64,000 bases of DNA from Arenicola marina (taxonomy: Eukaryota > Annelida > Polychaeta > Arenicolidae), in contig OZ025248.1 in assembly GCA_964019135.1 (NCBI GenBank), positions 34,403,670 through 34,467,669 on the forward strand, read 5' to 3'. The notes under the pieces were generated by a model. That model saw only the letters and a program-made list of their open reading frames with translations, did not search any database and was not told the origin of the DNA. The translations under genes were made by a program, and so were the position numbers. Position 1 is the stretch's first letter. Every line of letters begins with the position of its first letter. Below, piece after piece: positions 12,345 to 23,194 of the stretch.

Positions 12345-13075
12345 GGAGAAAAGATGAAGGGAAGGAGGAGGAGGGGGAGGAGGGGAAAGAGGAGGAGGGG
12401 GAAGATGAAGGAGGAGGAGGGGAAGGAGGAGGAGGAGGAGGAGGAGGGGAAAGAGGAGGAGGGGGAAGATGGAGGAGGAGGAGGGGAAGGAGGAGGAGGA
12501 GGAGGAAGGGAAGGAGGAGGAGGAGGAGGGATGAGGAGGAGGAAGAGGGGAAGGAGGAGAAGGAGGAGGAGGGGAAAGAGGAGGAGGGGGAAGATGAAGG
12601 AGGAGGAGGGGAAGGAGGAGGAGGAGGAGGAGGAGGGGAAAGACGAGGAGGGGGAAGATGGAGGAGGAGGAGGAGGAGGGGAAAGAGGAGGAGGGGGAAG
12701 ATGAAGGAGGAGGAGGGGAAGGAGGAGGAGGAGGAGGAGGAGGGGAAAGAGGAGGAGGGGGAAGATGGAGGAGGAGGAGGGGAAGGAGGAGGAGGAGGAG
12801 GAGGAGGGGAAAGAGGAGGAGGGGGAAGATGAAGGAGGAGGAGGGGAAGGAGGAGGAGGAGGAGGAAGGGAAGGAGGAGGAGGAGGAGGGATGAGGAGGA
12901 GGAAGAGGGGAAGGAGGAGAAGGAGGAGGAGGAACAGGGGAAGGAGGACTAGGTGGAGGGAGGAGGAGGAGGCGGGAAAAGATGAGTAGGAGGCGTAAGG
13001 CGCAGAGGAGAAGGAAGAGGATGAGAAAGGGGAGGAGAAAAGCGAGGAGGAGAAAGATGAGGAGGAGAGGGACGA
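12345..13075 (+). repeat. GGA/GAA polypurine array with 360-bp higher-order repeat
   Basis: About 730 bases of nearly pure purine. Blocks such as GGGGGAAGATGGAGGAGG alternate with (GGA)n. The block at 12421-12570 reappears almost unchanged at 12781-12930, an exact 360-base offset that includes the unique marker GGGATGAGGAGGAGGAAGAG. This is a segmental duplication inside a simple repeat. Long acidic (+) and serine/proline/leucine (-) frames are artefacts of composition. Strong triplex-forming potential. Confidence 0.95.
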
Positions 13076-14079
13076 TGTGAGGAAACGGACGACGAAGGAA
13101 AAACTGAGAAAACAGGAGAGAGAGGGGGCTTTGGGTGGGGGGGGGGGGGTGTGGAGGAAATGGATACTCGAGGCTATACAAAGGTCACGCCAGAAGAATA
13201 ATGACAGACAATCCTGCAGACAAATGGACCGGGAAGAAGTGGTGTATTTACCGTGCGCTGGCCTCGGAGGAGCATGCCTGGGACTGGGACCCGACAGACT
13301 TCCTGCGGTAGAATAGCTAGTCCAGCGCGGGGTCCGGACCTTTATAATTGGCGGCAGGGGGGGTTTGTGTTTACACGACACTCTCCACGGAGGCACCTCT
13401 GACCCCTTTGGCTACCAGGGCCGCGCGAGACCGGCGTCTGCGGGGTCACGCTTCAGTCGGTCCGTCCGGCACGGGTGTCCAGCTCCCGGCTCCCTCTACT
13501 AGACAACTACCAGCTCTGTCTGGATCATCAACTCTGGCTACCAGCTCTGTTGGATCATCAACGCGGATGGGTGTTGTATATACACACTGGGGTTCGTCGT
13601 CAGGATCGAGCTGCCCCGATCCGTACCCTGGGCCGAGCTGGTACGTCGCGTAAGACCACGAGAACGTTTGGGTTGCTCCTGTGTTTAGTGGTTCTCATCC
13701 ACCGCACACCACCAGTTGGCTGTAAATACGCCAGGGGTGATATGCCCGGGGCTAGCTAGCGCCAAGCCGTTAGCAACCTCGACTTTCTTCCCCCACCTTT
13801 CCCATCCGCCGCCTCTCCCTCCCTCCCTGCCTCCCTCCTTCCACCCTTCCTCCTCCCACCTCTCCCTCCTGTAACTCCCCCGGACCTCATGTAGGTAAAG
13901 ACCACGTGTAAATGTTTATACTCGAATGCGGGTTCTTGGCCTGCAGTGGGGGATGATGGTAGCTGGGCCTCGGAAGGGCCGTCAAGTTATTAGCTCCTCG
14001 GCGATCCCGTCTACCGCTAGAGGGAACCACTGCATGCTTGGGATGGGGCCGCCTTTAACGCCGCCCACGGCTCAAGCCC
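13076..14079. other. GC-rich unique sequence
   Basis: G-run at 13137-13150. Short 31-bp duplication of TACCAGCTCTGT..GGATCATCAAC at 13508 and 13539. A CTCF-like CCGCTAGAGGGAAC (12 of 14) lies at 14014-14027. No gene recognised. Confidence 0.45.
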
Positions 14080-14160
14080 GCTAGGCTTCAGATAACAACT
14101 GTTGTCTATCTGACGGCGCAACCTGCTAGGCATCAGATAACAACTGTTGTCTATCTGACA
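14080..14160. repeat. Tandem 45-bp duplication of a hairpin
   Basis: Two copies start at 14089 and 14134. Each holds CAGATAACAACTGTTGTCTA followed by TCTG: CAGATA and TATCTG arms around the palindrome ACAACTGTTGT, with one extra base. The hairpin is conserved in both copies while the intervening bases differ. Confidence 0.85.
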
Positions 14161-14282
14161 GTCCTGATAGCAACAAGCGGCCTGCCGCCGCGCGGATCTC
14201 CAAGGCGAAAACGTCATTTCCGGTTCAAGATCCTAACCAGGTTTTTTTTTCGGGGAATCTTCAGGAGATCTCTGGAGGCGGG

Positions 14283-14600
14283 GGATACATGTGATCATGT
14301 TAGGATATGTGTGATCATATGGGAATAAGGGGATTAGATTGAGAACACAAGTGATCAGGTCAAGATGTCTGGGATCATGTGGGAATAAGGGGGTCAGATT
14401 GGGAATACATGTAGTGATCATGTAATAAGATATGTGATCAGGTGGAATACAAGATATCAGGTGGGAATGCAGGATATCAGATTGGGAATACAATTGATCA
14501 TGTAAAGATTCGTATGATCGGGTGAGACTAAGAGGACTAAGAGAATGCCAATGATCATGTAAACGTATGTGTGATCAGGTGGGGATGCACGATCATATTA
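14283..14600. repeat. Degenerate GATCATGT/GGGAATA minisatellite
   Basis: Repeated phrases GTGATCATGT, GTGATCAGGT, GGGAATAAGGGG and AGATTGGGAATACA recur every 30-70 bases. The period is irregular after many indels. Confidence 0.7.
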
Positions 14601-14829
14601 AAGCTTGGGCTCATGTTTTTTTTAACATCAAGGCATTGTAGCTCATCAGTGTCTCCAAGTAGAGATCAGCAGCGTGGACAAAAGTATTCGTTGAAGCAAC
14701 GGAGGCACGAGAACCACTCCAAGAGTCTACATGGGCCTACAAAGACAACTCCAGAACCATTGTCCGGACTGATCGCCGCATTCCTGCAAGGAGGGGAACT
14801 TTGTTCCGACATCACTGTCACGAATCACC

Positions 14830-15190
14830 AAAATGTCCGGTACCGAAACGTCCGGTAACGACATTTTCCTTATCGAAACATCCGGTAACGACATTTTCCT
14901 TATCGAAACGTCCGGGAGCCGAACTGTCCGGTACCGAAACGTCCGGTTCCGAAATGCGTCCGGGAGCCGAACTGTCCGGTACCGAAACGTCCGGTTCCGA
15001 AATGTCCGGTATCGAAACGTCCGGGAGCCAAAATGTTCAGTATGGAAACGTCCGGGAGCCAAAATGTTCAGTATGGAAACGTCCGGACCAAAATGTTCAG
15101 TATGGAAACGTCCGGGAGCCAAAATGTTCGGTACAGAAATGTCCGGTATCGAAATGATCGGCGTCGAAACGTTCGGGAGCCGAAATATTC
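14830..15190. repeat. 15-16 bp minisatellite (GTCCGGTACCGAAAC)
   Basis: About 22 copies of a 15-16 base unit. Variants are GTCCGGTACCGAAAC, GTCCGGTTCCGAAAT, GTCCGGGAGCCGAACT and GTTCAGTATGGAAAC. The variants form ordered blocks, for example GGGAGCCAAAATGTTCAG repeated three times at 15023-15125, showing local duplication. The S/T/G-rich frames across it are by-products. Confidence 0.92.
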
Positions 15191-15895
15191 TGCGGTGGAA
15201 CAGTGAAGATACACGTGATCAGGGTTGGCATGTCTGCTCGCGATACAGAACATGGAGAAAAATTATATGCATAATTGAACAGAGAAAATAATATAGCATC
15301 TCGCCCCATCCTTGTCGTATTATGATTCAAATGCCATTAACTGGTACCTTACATCTGTTCCTTACTCCCTTTGATAACACCGACGTGCCACCCAACCTCC
15401 CGCCACCTCTTCCCCCTTCCCCCCCGGACACACCACCCCACCTCCCGCCTCCTCCCCCCCCCCATCCGGACACACCACCCCACCTCCAGCCCCATTCCGT
15501 ATCGTTCCTTAATCCCGGTTGAGATTGGCAATGGTCCTGGGGCACACGTCTGTCACACCTGAAGTGGCACTTACTCGCTAATAGTCCCAGGACCTCAGGT
15601 CTGACAATAAACCCGTTGCCCGGAAACAGGAAGCCTGGGTGATAAAGCTCTTCAGCGACGGCAGCGGACCGAGGAAGCCACACGCCGTGGGCGGTGGGAG
15701 GGGGTGAGGTAGTGAGGGACTGGGGGGGGGGGGGTAACGGTGGAGGGGGGGGGGGAAGTCTCTCTCCCCCGAGGCCCTCTTCACCTTCTGGTAGCAAAGG
15801 TTAAGGTTGCCGTGTGAAGAGGTGGCGTGGCGTGGCGTCCGTGGAACCCTCCTAGCAGTGGACGGCTGGATGGTCGCGTGATGGTTGCGCCCGGC
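15191..15895. other. Unique sequence with pyrimidine and poly-G tracts
   Basis: Imperfect C-rich repeat (CACCACCCCACCTCC) at 15385-15492 and G-runs at 15720-15760. No gene recognised. Confidence 0.45.
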
Positions 15896-16095
15896 NNNNN
15901 NNNNNNNNNNNNNNNNNNNNNNNNNNNNNNNNNNNNNNNNNNNNNNNNNNNNNNNNNNNNNNNNNNNNNNNNNNNNNNNNNNNNNNNNNNNNNNNNNNNN
16001 NNNNNNNNNNNNNNNNNNNNNNNNNNNNNNNNNNNNNNNNNNNNNNNNNNNNNNNNNNNNNNNNNNNNNNNNNNNNNNNNNNNNNNNNNNNNNNN
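15896..16095. other. Assembly gap (200 N)
   Basis: Exactly 200 unknown bases, the conventional size for a gap of unknown length placed by a scaffolder. The joined sequences may not be adjacent or co-oriented in the genome. Confidence 0.99.
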
Positions 16096-16804
16096 TATTG
16101 AGGCAGTAGGCGACAACAGAGATATTTGCAGAGAGTCCTCTCCGAGAGGAATGGGCTCCCCGTAAACTGAGGATTGGGGTTGGCAATGAGCTCTCCACGC
16201 TTAAATGGGGAAGTGGGGGGTGGGGGAAGGCAACTGAACGCCCATTTGGACACTCCCTCCCCGGCCCCTGGAGGATCTGCGGGCATTTAATATCTCTAAA
16301 CTCAATTTCTTTTTCCTATGGCCCACGCCTAGTCGTGGAACTATACTTTTTCGTCCTGTTAACACTGATGTAAAGAAAGGCTGTCTGACATTGAGACAGT
16401 TCTTCGTGAGAAACCCTTCTGCATCGCTTAGTTAACAAATAATCAAGTGTTTGACACGTCAAGTAAGTTTTGTTCTTGTACCCCCCCCCCTTTCCCACTC
16501 TCCCCTTCCACTCGCCCCTCTCCCCGGATTCTACAGACACCACGTGATGACAAACGGAAACGGAAGCGGGCGGAAATAATAAATTGCCAACGCCCCCTGG
16601 CGCCTCGACTGTGAGTGCCGAACGAAATACCCGCCAATGGCCTTGCGTCGCGGTGTCTCTCGGTGACATTAGTGACACCGGCCAGACGAGCGGGCTCGAT
16701 CAAGCGGGCCACGGGCCGCCGTCTGGCACGCCCATTAACAATGGGTGGGGGGGGGCATCGGCCGTGGGACCCCACGGGGCATGTAGTGGTGGTGGGCGGG
16801 CGGG
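16096..16804. other. Unique sequence
   Basis: Poly-C at 16481-16490. A CTCF-like CGCCCCCTGGCGCC is at 16591-16604. No gene recognised. Confidence 0.45.
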
Positions 16805-17115
16805 GGCCGGGGTGAAGGTGGGTGGAGGAGGAAGTCGGAAGGGGGGCAGGGGGAAAGGTGGCTGGAGGAGGAAGGAGTGATAGGGGGCTGGGGGGTGCGG
16901 GGGGAAGGTGGGTGGAGGAGAAAGGGGTGATAGGGGGCAGGGGGGGACGGGGGGAGGTGGGCGGAGGAGGAAGGGGTGATGGGAGGCAAGGGGGCAGGGG
17001 GAAGGTGGGTGGAGGAGGAAGGGGTGATGGTTGGGGGGCGGGGTGAAGGTGGGTGAAGGAGGTAGGGGTGATGGGTGTGGGGGGGCAGGGGGGTGGAGGA
17101 GGAAGGGGTGATGGG
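16805..17115 (+). repeat. G-rich ~50-bp minisatellite
   Basis: About six copies of GGTGGGTGGAGGAGGAAGGG followed by GTGATAGGGGGC and a G-rich spacer, with length variation in the G-runs. Highly quadruplex-prone. Confidence 0.88.
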
Positions 17116-17648
17116 CGGGGCTGGGGTTGGGGGGGGGGGGGCAGTGGGGCAGCATTCGGCACTCGATGGTGCTGCCACCTCGGCGGGAGATTTACGACCC
17201 CATCCAATCCCGACGGAGCCGCGGCCAGATCAGATATCAGCTGGTGCTGCCATCTAGCGGCACAATGGCAGCGGAAAAGCAAACAATCTTTTCCTCTAAT
17301 GGAAGGAGGTTTCACGCCGCTCGTCAGGGGCGGGGTTTGGAAGGCCCGGTGGAGGGCGTGTGGGGGGGGGGGGGGGCAAAGGGGGCTGGGGCCTGCAGCC
17401 AGGAATCGGCGGAGGCGGGGTGGGGCGGAACTTTTGTTACGTTGGGGGGGTAAGAGAGGCTGGAGAAGGGGGGGAGGGGTGACACTGGGATGACGTGGCG
17501 GAAGATAAAGCCATAGTTCAAAGATACAGGGTGGCGCTTTCGAGATAAGTAGGACTGGGTCGGAGAAAGGGAAGGTTTACGGGGGAGGGTGTATTTTTGC
17601 GGGGGATATGGGTATTCCGAGATTGGTTGAGATCAGGCGAGGAAGGAG
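17116..17648. other. Unique GC-rich sequence
   Basis: Several G-runs. It holds a strong CTCF-like site listed separately. No gene recognised. Confidence 0.45.
17247..17260 (-). promoter_or_regulatory. CTCF-consensus-like site
   Basis: CTGCCATCTAGCGG matches the reverse complement of the CTCF core consensus (CCASYAGRKGGCRS) at 13 of 14 positions. This is a motif match only; occupancy is unknown. Confidence 0.4.
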
Positions 17649-17697
17649 GGTTGGGGTTGGGGTTGGGTTGGGGTTGGGGTTGGGGTTGGGGTTGGGG
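17649..17697 (+). repeat. Interstitial (TTGGGG)n tract
   Basis: Eight tandem TTGGGG units, one of them shortened to TTGGG. This is the ciliate-type telomere sequence, not the animal TTAGGG, so it is better read as a G-quadruplex-forming simple repeat than as a telomere relic. Confidence 0.9.
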
Positions 17698-20002
17698 AGT
17701 CGCCACACAACCAAAATGGCAGACCCATTCCAGCCGAATAGACACGTGATTTATGCTCCAGTGACCCGTCCCCCGCCTCCTCCCGTCCCCCCCGCCTCCT
17801 CCCGTCCCCCCTCCCCCGTCTCCCATCTCATCCCATCTCCAATCCCGTTTCATCAGCGGTCCGGTCTGATCGGTGAACGAGTCGACCGTCTTATCCACCT
17901 ATGCCCCCCCACACTTCACCCATCCCCTCCCGTCAACCCCCCCCCCCCTCCCCCCAACACCAGCCGGCTACGCCCAGGCCAGCCCCACCGTCTACACCCC
18001 GTCATCTGCCCACTCCATCTCTCCTCCCCCGCCTCCGCCCCGACCTTTCACTCCCTTGCCCTTGCAATTGCCCCTCTTCCTAATATGACTCTATCCCCAC
18101 CACGTCCCAATGCCGCCTCCCTGTCAGCGGGGCCGAGATTCTGCGAGATTCCGCGAGATTCCGCGATGGGGGAAGAGGTTGCGGAAGGTGGAGCTGGGGG
18201 CGAGAAGGGGCAAAGGGGGGTCCAAAGGGGCACGCCAGCGGTTTCCGCCCCTGCCCCGCCAGTGGCTGACCCTGCATAAACTATGGCCGCTCGGGCCAAT
18301 CTAACTCCTAAAGGACGTCGCCTTTGTATTGTCTATTCAATTTACCCTTTGTCATTTACCCGCTCCTCTCTCCTCGCCTCTTCCACCCCAAAACACCCCG
18401 CCCCCCCCCCCCCTCTCTCTCCGCCTCACGCCCCAACCACCCCCTTTGATCGGGTGATTGGTGTCTCGCAATACCCGGTCAGACCTGATATGGGCGCGAG
18501 GCATTCAATGTCGACCGCTAAAAACCACACCTCTTCTCACTCTGTGCCACAAACGTCGCGTCTGTCCTTCGCCATTGGCGCCCCCTGGCCAGCCTTCATT
18601 ACGACCCATGAGCCGCCCGTCCACCTCTGCCCGCCCCTCCCCTCCCCCCCCCACGTTCTTTCACTGGCACACGACCACCCACCCCCACCCCCACCCCCAC
18701 CCCCACCCCCCTGCGCATGTGTATTTCCCGACGCCGAGCCACGAGCCACGCGACATACGCGGGAAGGGACAGCCTTCTTTTGAAAGCAATAGCTGCCCAT
18801 TACTTTACATTTATGAGAATTCCTGGCTGGTTTATGTCGCTGAGGGAGGTGATACCCGGATTGAAAGCACGTATTACGTGTCCACCGGCCTTAATCCAAC
18901 CCTTCACCCCCCCCCCCGCCGCACCCTCCAGCCCCCTCCCCCACCCCCTATGGAGTCGCTTTGTGCGTAGATCACCGCGGTCCCCCCCCCCCACCCACCT
19001 ACTCTCGGGAGCGGCGTTATTAAAACCGGAAGTCTAACAGAGCCACGCCAGTTACATCCGGGTCCCTGACTGGCGTTCAAAGTTTCATGATCGCCGCCGA
19101 CCCTCACCTCCCCACACACCCACCACCCCCAGCTCCAAGGGTGCAGGGGTCACGGCCACGGCCGTCGGTGTAATCATGGCCACAAAGAGACCGACCCATC
19201 AATGTACATAACACGCAATGAGGCCCGGATCATGTGACCGGAAGTTGTCAAACAGTTCCGTTGTGCCGACGTCACGGAAGTAATAATAGAGCGGCGACAG
19301 GGGATCTTATTAATACCGACTGGACGTAATGGGGGGGACACCTCAGCCACGTGGTGGGGGTTTAACCTTCACGTGGTGCTTATACGGAACGGTTCCTGGC
19401 TGTGTCCTGGGTGTGTGATCCATCGGACACCCGGCCATGACAGAAATCTTTAGGCCGCTGTCAAATGAGGGGATTGGGTACCGCAGGGACGCATGCGGGT
19501 CCAGAATGGAAGGGGGTGGGGGGGGGGGGCAGAGAGGGACAGGTAGGGGTAGTAAGGGGTTAGAAGTGGTGGGGGTACGTAAGCGCAGAGATGGAGACGG
19601 TAAGAAACGAGAAGCGCGGATTAAACCGCTGCTCAACTGCGACGGGAAGAACCCAGGGAAGAACCGGATGCCTCGTCCACCCCCCCCCCCACCTACCCAC
19701 ACCCCGTCCACCCCCGCCCCCACCCCCAGCATCGCCGACAGCCAGAGTTCTTCCGCTTCAGCGGTCTGCAGTCCGAAGCCTTGATCAATAAGAACAGGCG
19801 TTGCTTGACAAACACAGTAACCAGATGAAAGTTGACACTCTCTGTGGACCGGGGACGAGTGTGGGAGCCACCACAGCTGGCCCATCAGGACAGGAATACC
19901 GCGTCCACCCTTACACCGACCGCTGCCTCCTTCCCCCCTGTCCCGTGTCCACCTTGTGTCTGTATCTGGGCGGATCCTGAGTTAGTGCTCAGCCAAACAT
20001 AT
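17698..20002. other. GC-rich unique sequence with C-runs
   Basis: Pyrimidine-rich stretches at 17770-18070, a (CCCCAC)n i-motif-prone tract at about 18676-18712, and G/C runs at 18388-18412, 18906-18918, 18980-18992 and 19516-19530. A CTCF-like GCGCCCCCTGG is at 18579-18589. A promoter-like cluster is listed separately. No full reading frame is convincing. Confidence 0.45.
19026..19281. promoter_or_regulatory. Candidate promoter: ETS/CRE motif cluster
   Basis: Three ETS-type motifs lie within 256 bases: CCGGAAGT at 19026-19033, CCGGAAGT at 19238-19245 and ACGGAAGT at 19274-19281. The last is fused to a CRE half-site ACGTCA at 19269-19274. ETS plus CRE clusters in GC-rich DNA are typical of animal TATA-less promoters. 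The next strong 5' splice-site-like sequence downstream is at about 20010, where the 44-bp array begins. No transcript can be demonstrated from sequence alone. Confidence 0.35.
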
Positions 20003-22642
20003 GGCCGATGGTAAGTCCTGATATCATGGCCTCGTCGTCTACCAATGGATGATGAAAAATCCTAATATCATATCATTGTTATCTACCAAAGGATGATGGT
20101 AAGTCCTGATCTCATGGCATTGTAGTCTACCAAAGGATGGTGGTATGTCCTGACCTTATGGCCTCGTTGTCTACCAAAGGATGATGGTAAGTCCTGATAT
20201 CATGGCCTCGTTGTCTACCAATGGATGATGAAAAATCCTAATATCATATCATTGTCATCTACCAAAGGATGATGGTAAGTCCTGATCTCATGGCATTGTA
20301 GTCTACCAAAGGATGGTGGTATGTCCTGACCTTATGGCCTCGTTGTGTACCAAAGGATGGTGGTACATCCTGATCTCATGGCATCGTTGTCTACCAAAGG
20401 ATGATGGTAAGTCGTGATCTCATGGCCTCGTTGTCTACCAAAGGATGATGGTAAGTCGTGATCTCATGGCCTCGTTGTCTACTAAAGGATGATGGTAAGT
20501 CCTGACCTAATGGCCTCGTTGTCTACCAAAGGATGATGGTAAATCGTGATCTCATGGCTTCGTTGTCTACCAAAGGATGATGGTAAGTCATGATCTCATG
20601 GCCTCGTTGTCTACCAAAGGATGATGGTAAGTCCTGATCTCATGGCCTCGTTGTCTACTAAAGGATGATTGTAAGTCCTGACCCCATGGCCTCGTTGTCT
20701 ACCAAAGGATGATGGTAAATCGTGATCTCATGGCCTCGTTGTCTACCAAAGGATGATGGTAAGTCGTGATCTCATGGCCTCGTCTACCAAAGGATGATTG
20801 TAAGTTCTGATCTCATGGCCTCGTTGTCTACCAAGGAAGGGTGGTAAGTCCTGATCTCATGGCATCGTTGTCTACCAAAGGATGATGGTAAGTCGTGATC
20901 TCATGGCCTCGTTGTCTACCAAAGGATGATGGTAAGTCGTGATCTCATGGCCTCGTAGTCTACCAAAGGATGATGGTAAGTCGTGATCTCATGGCCTCGT
21001 TGTCTACTAAAGGATGATGGTAAGTCCTGACCTCATGGCCTCGTTGTCTACCAAAGGATGATGGTAAATCGTGATCTCATGGCCTCGTTGTCTACCAAAG
21101 GATGATGGTAAGTCGGGATCTTATGGCCTCGTCTACCAAAGGATGATGGTAAGTCCTGATCTCATGGCCTCGTTGTCTATCAAAGGATAATGGTAAGTCG
21201 TGATCTCATGACCTCGTTGTCTACCAAAGGATGATGGTATGTCCTGATCTCATGGCCTCGTTGTCTACCAAAGGATGATGGTAAGTCGGGATCTCATGGC
21301 CTCGTTGTCTACCAAAGGATGGTGGTAAGTCCTGATCTCATGGCCTCGTTGTTTACCAAAGGATGATGGTAAGTCCTGATCTCATGGCCTCGTTGTCTAC
21401 CAAAGAATGATGGTAAGTCCTGATCTCATGGCCTCGTCTTCTCCCAAAGGATGATGGTAAGTCCTGATCTCATGGCATCGTTGTCTACCAAAGGATGATG
21501 GTAAGTCCTGATCTCAAGGCCTCCTTGTCTACCAAAGGATGATGGTAAGTCCTGATCTCATGGCCTCGTTGTTTGCCAAAGGATGATGGTAAATCGTGAT
21601 CTCATGGCCTCGTTATCTACCAAAGGATGATGGTAAGTCGGGATCTCATGGCCTCGTCTACCAAAGGATGATGGTAAGTCCTGATCTCATGGCCTCGTTG
21701 TCTACCAAGGGATGATGGTAAGTTCTGATCTCATGGCCTCGTTGTCTATCAAAGGATAATGGTAAGTCGTGATCTCATGACCTCGTTGTCTACCAAAGGA
21801 TGATTGTAAGTCCTGATCTCATGGCCTTGTTGTCTACCAAAGGATGATGGTAAGTCGGGATCTCATGGCCTCCTTGTCTACCAAAAGATGGTGGTAAGTC
21901 CTGATCTCATGGCCTCGTTGTCTACCAAAGGATGATGGTAAGTCATGATCTCATGGCCTCGTTGTCTACCAAAGAATGATGGTAAGTCCTGATCTCATGG
22001 CCTCGTTGTCTCTCAAAGGATGATGGTAAGTCCTGATCTCATGGCATCGTTGTCCACCAAAGGATGATGGTAAGTCCTGACCTCATGGCCTCGTTGTCTA
22101 CCAAAGGATGATGGTAAATCGTAATCTCATGGCCTCGTTGTCTACCAAAGGATGATGGTAAGTCGTGATCTCATGGCCTCGTCTACCAAAGGATGATGGT
22201 AAGTTCTGATCTCATGGCCTCGTTGTCTACCAAAGGATGATGGTAAGTTCTGATCTCATGGCCTCGTTGTCTACCAAATGATAATGGTAAGTCGTGATCT
22301 CATGACCTCGTTGTCTACCAAAAGATGATGGTAAGTCCTGATCTCATGGCCTCGTTGTCTACCAAAGGATGATGGTAAGTCGTGATCTCATGGCCTCGTT
22401 GTCTACCAAAAGATGGTGGTACGTCCTGACCTCATGGCCTCGTTGTCTACCAAAGGCCGATGGTAAGTCATGATCTCATGGCCTCGTTGTCTACGAAAGG
22501 ATGAGGGTAAGTCCTGATCTCATGGCCTCGTTGTCTACCAAAGGATGATGGTAAGTCATGATCTTATGGCCTCGTTGTCTACCAAAGGATGATGGTAAGT
22601 CCTGATCTCATGGCTTCGTCATATATATCAATGGATCATGGT
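20003..22642 (+). repeat. 44-bp minisatellite array carrying a splice-donor-like motif in most copies
   Basis: About 60 tandem copies of a 44-bp monomer. Parts in order: TCTACCAAAGGATGATGGTA, AGTCCTGATC, TCATGGCCTCGTTG. Most copies contain GGTAAGT, a near-perfect 5' splice site. Variants include GGTAAATCG, GGTATGTCC and GGTACGTCC. A shortened monomer lacking TTGT (GCCTCGTCTACC) occurs at 20781, 21130, 21655 and 22180, the last three exactly 525 bases apart, revealing a 12-monomer higher-order repeat. At the left end a four-monomer block with the marker GATGAAAAATCC is duplicated about 175 bases apart (20050 and 20226). Confidence 0.95.
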
Positions 22643-22873
22643 AAGTCCACCATTAAAAAAACCCCACCTGCACCAATAAGGTACCGGTGCAGCTTACGTA
22701 ACCAGCCTTGGCGCTCGCGTTCTTCCACAGAACATGTCACGCTCGTTACGTTTTTATTATTATTATGGTAATACCAGGACAACTCCCCGTATGGTAGTAA
22801 CACGACAAAGCTCCCTTTGACGGACACTGTGTTATGGTATCCCTTTGTGTGTTTTTTGTGGCGCACGAGACAG

Positions 22874-23047
22874 ATGATACCCCTCCATCTATCGTGGACA
22901 AGGCGATTGATTATCTGAACAAGCCGGGGCGAACGGGAGCAAAAACCTGTCGAAGGCGGGGCTGCAATTATCCGGATCTCTCTCTTTTTGCGCCATTTCG
23001 TCTGCCAGATGACCAGCCAAATGAATTAGACAGCCGCAAAACACGTG
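22874..23047 (+). CDS. Possible internal coding exon of an unknown gene
   Basis: A 174-base open segment bounded by splice-like signals. On the left is a T-rich run ending in GAGACAG with AG at 22872-22873; on the right is CGTG followed by GTAAGTGTG at 23048. Both edges fall in phase 1, so the exon is symmetric. It encodes about 58 residues of mixed, non-repetitive composition. It includes a two-cysteine motif TCRRRGC, the segment NYPDLSLFAPFRLPDD and a basic end DSRKTR. I recognise no family. The tribasic run and cysteines could suit a secreted precursor, but that is a guess. No partner exon was found in the window. It could equally be a chance open stretch. Confidence 0.3.
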
Positions 23048-23194
23048 GTAAGTGTGTCTTTGTTATCGCAACAAGCTTTATGAGGATAAATGCTAAAGAC
23101 CACTGATCAGTTATGGTCGTCGCTTCATGGCGCGTCAAACGAGAGTGCGTACGATTGATGAATAACTCCCGTCCTCTCATCCTCCTAATCTTAA

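Noticed and set aside
11936..13396. 486-residue minus-strand frame rich in S, P and L
   Set aside because: It crosses the GGA polypurine array; low-complexity translation with no domain.
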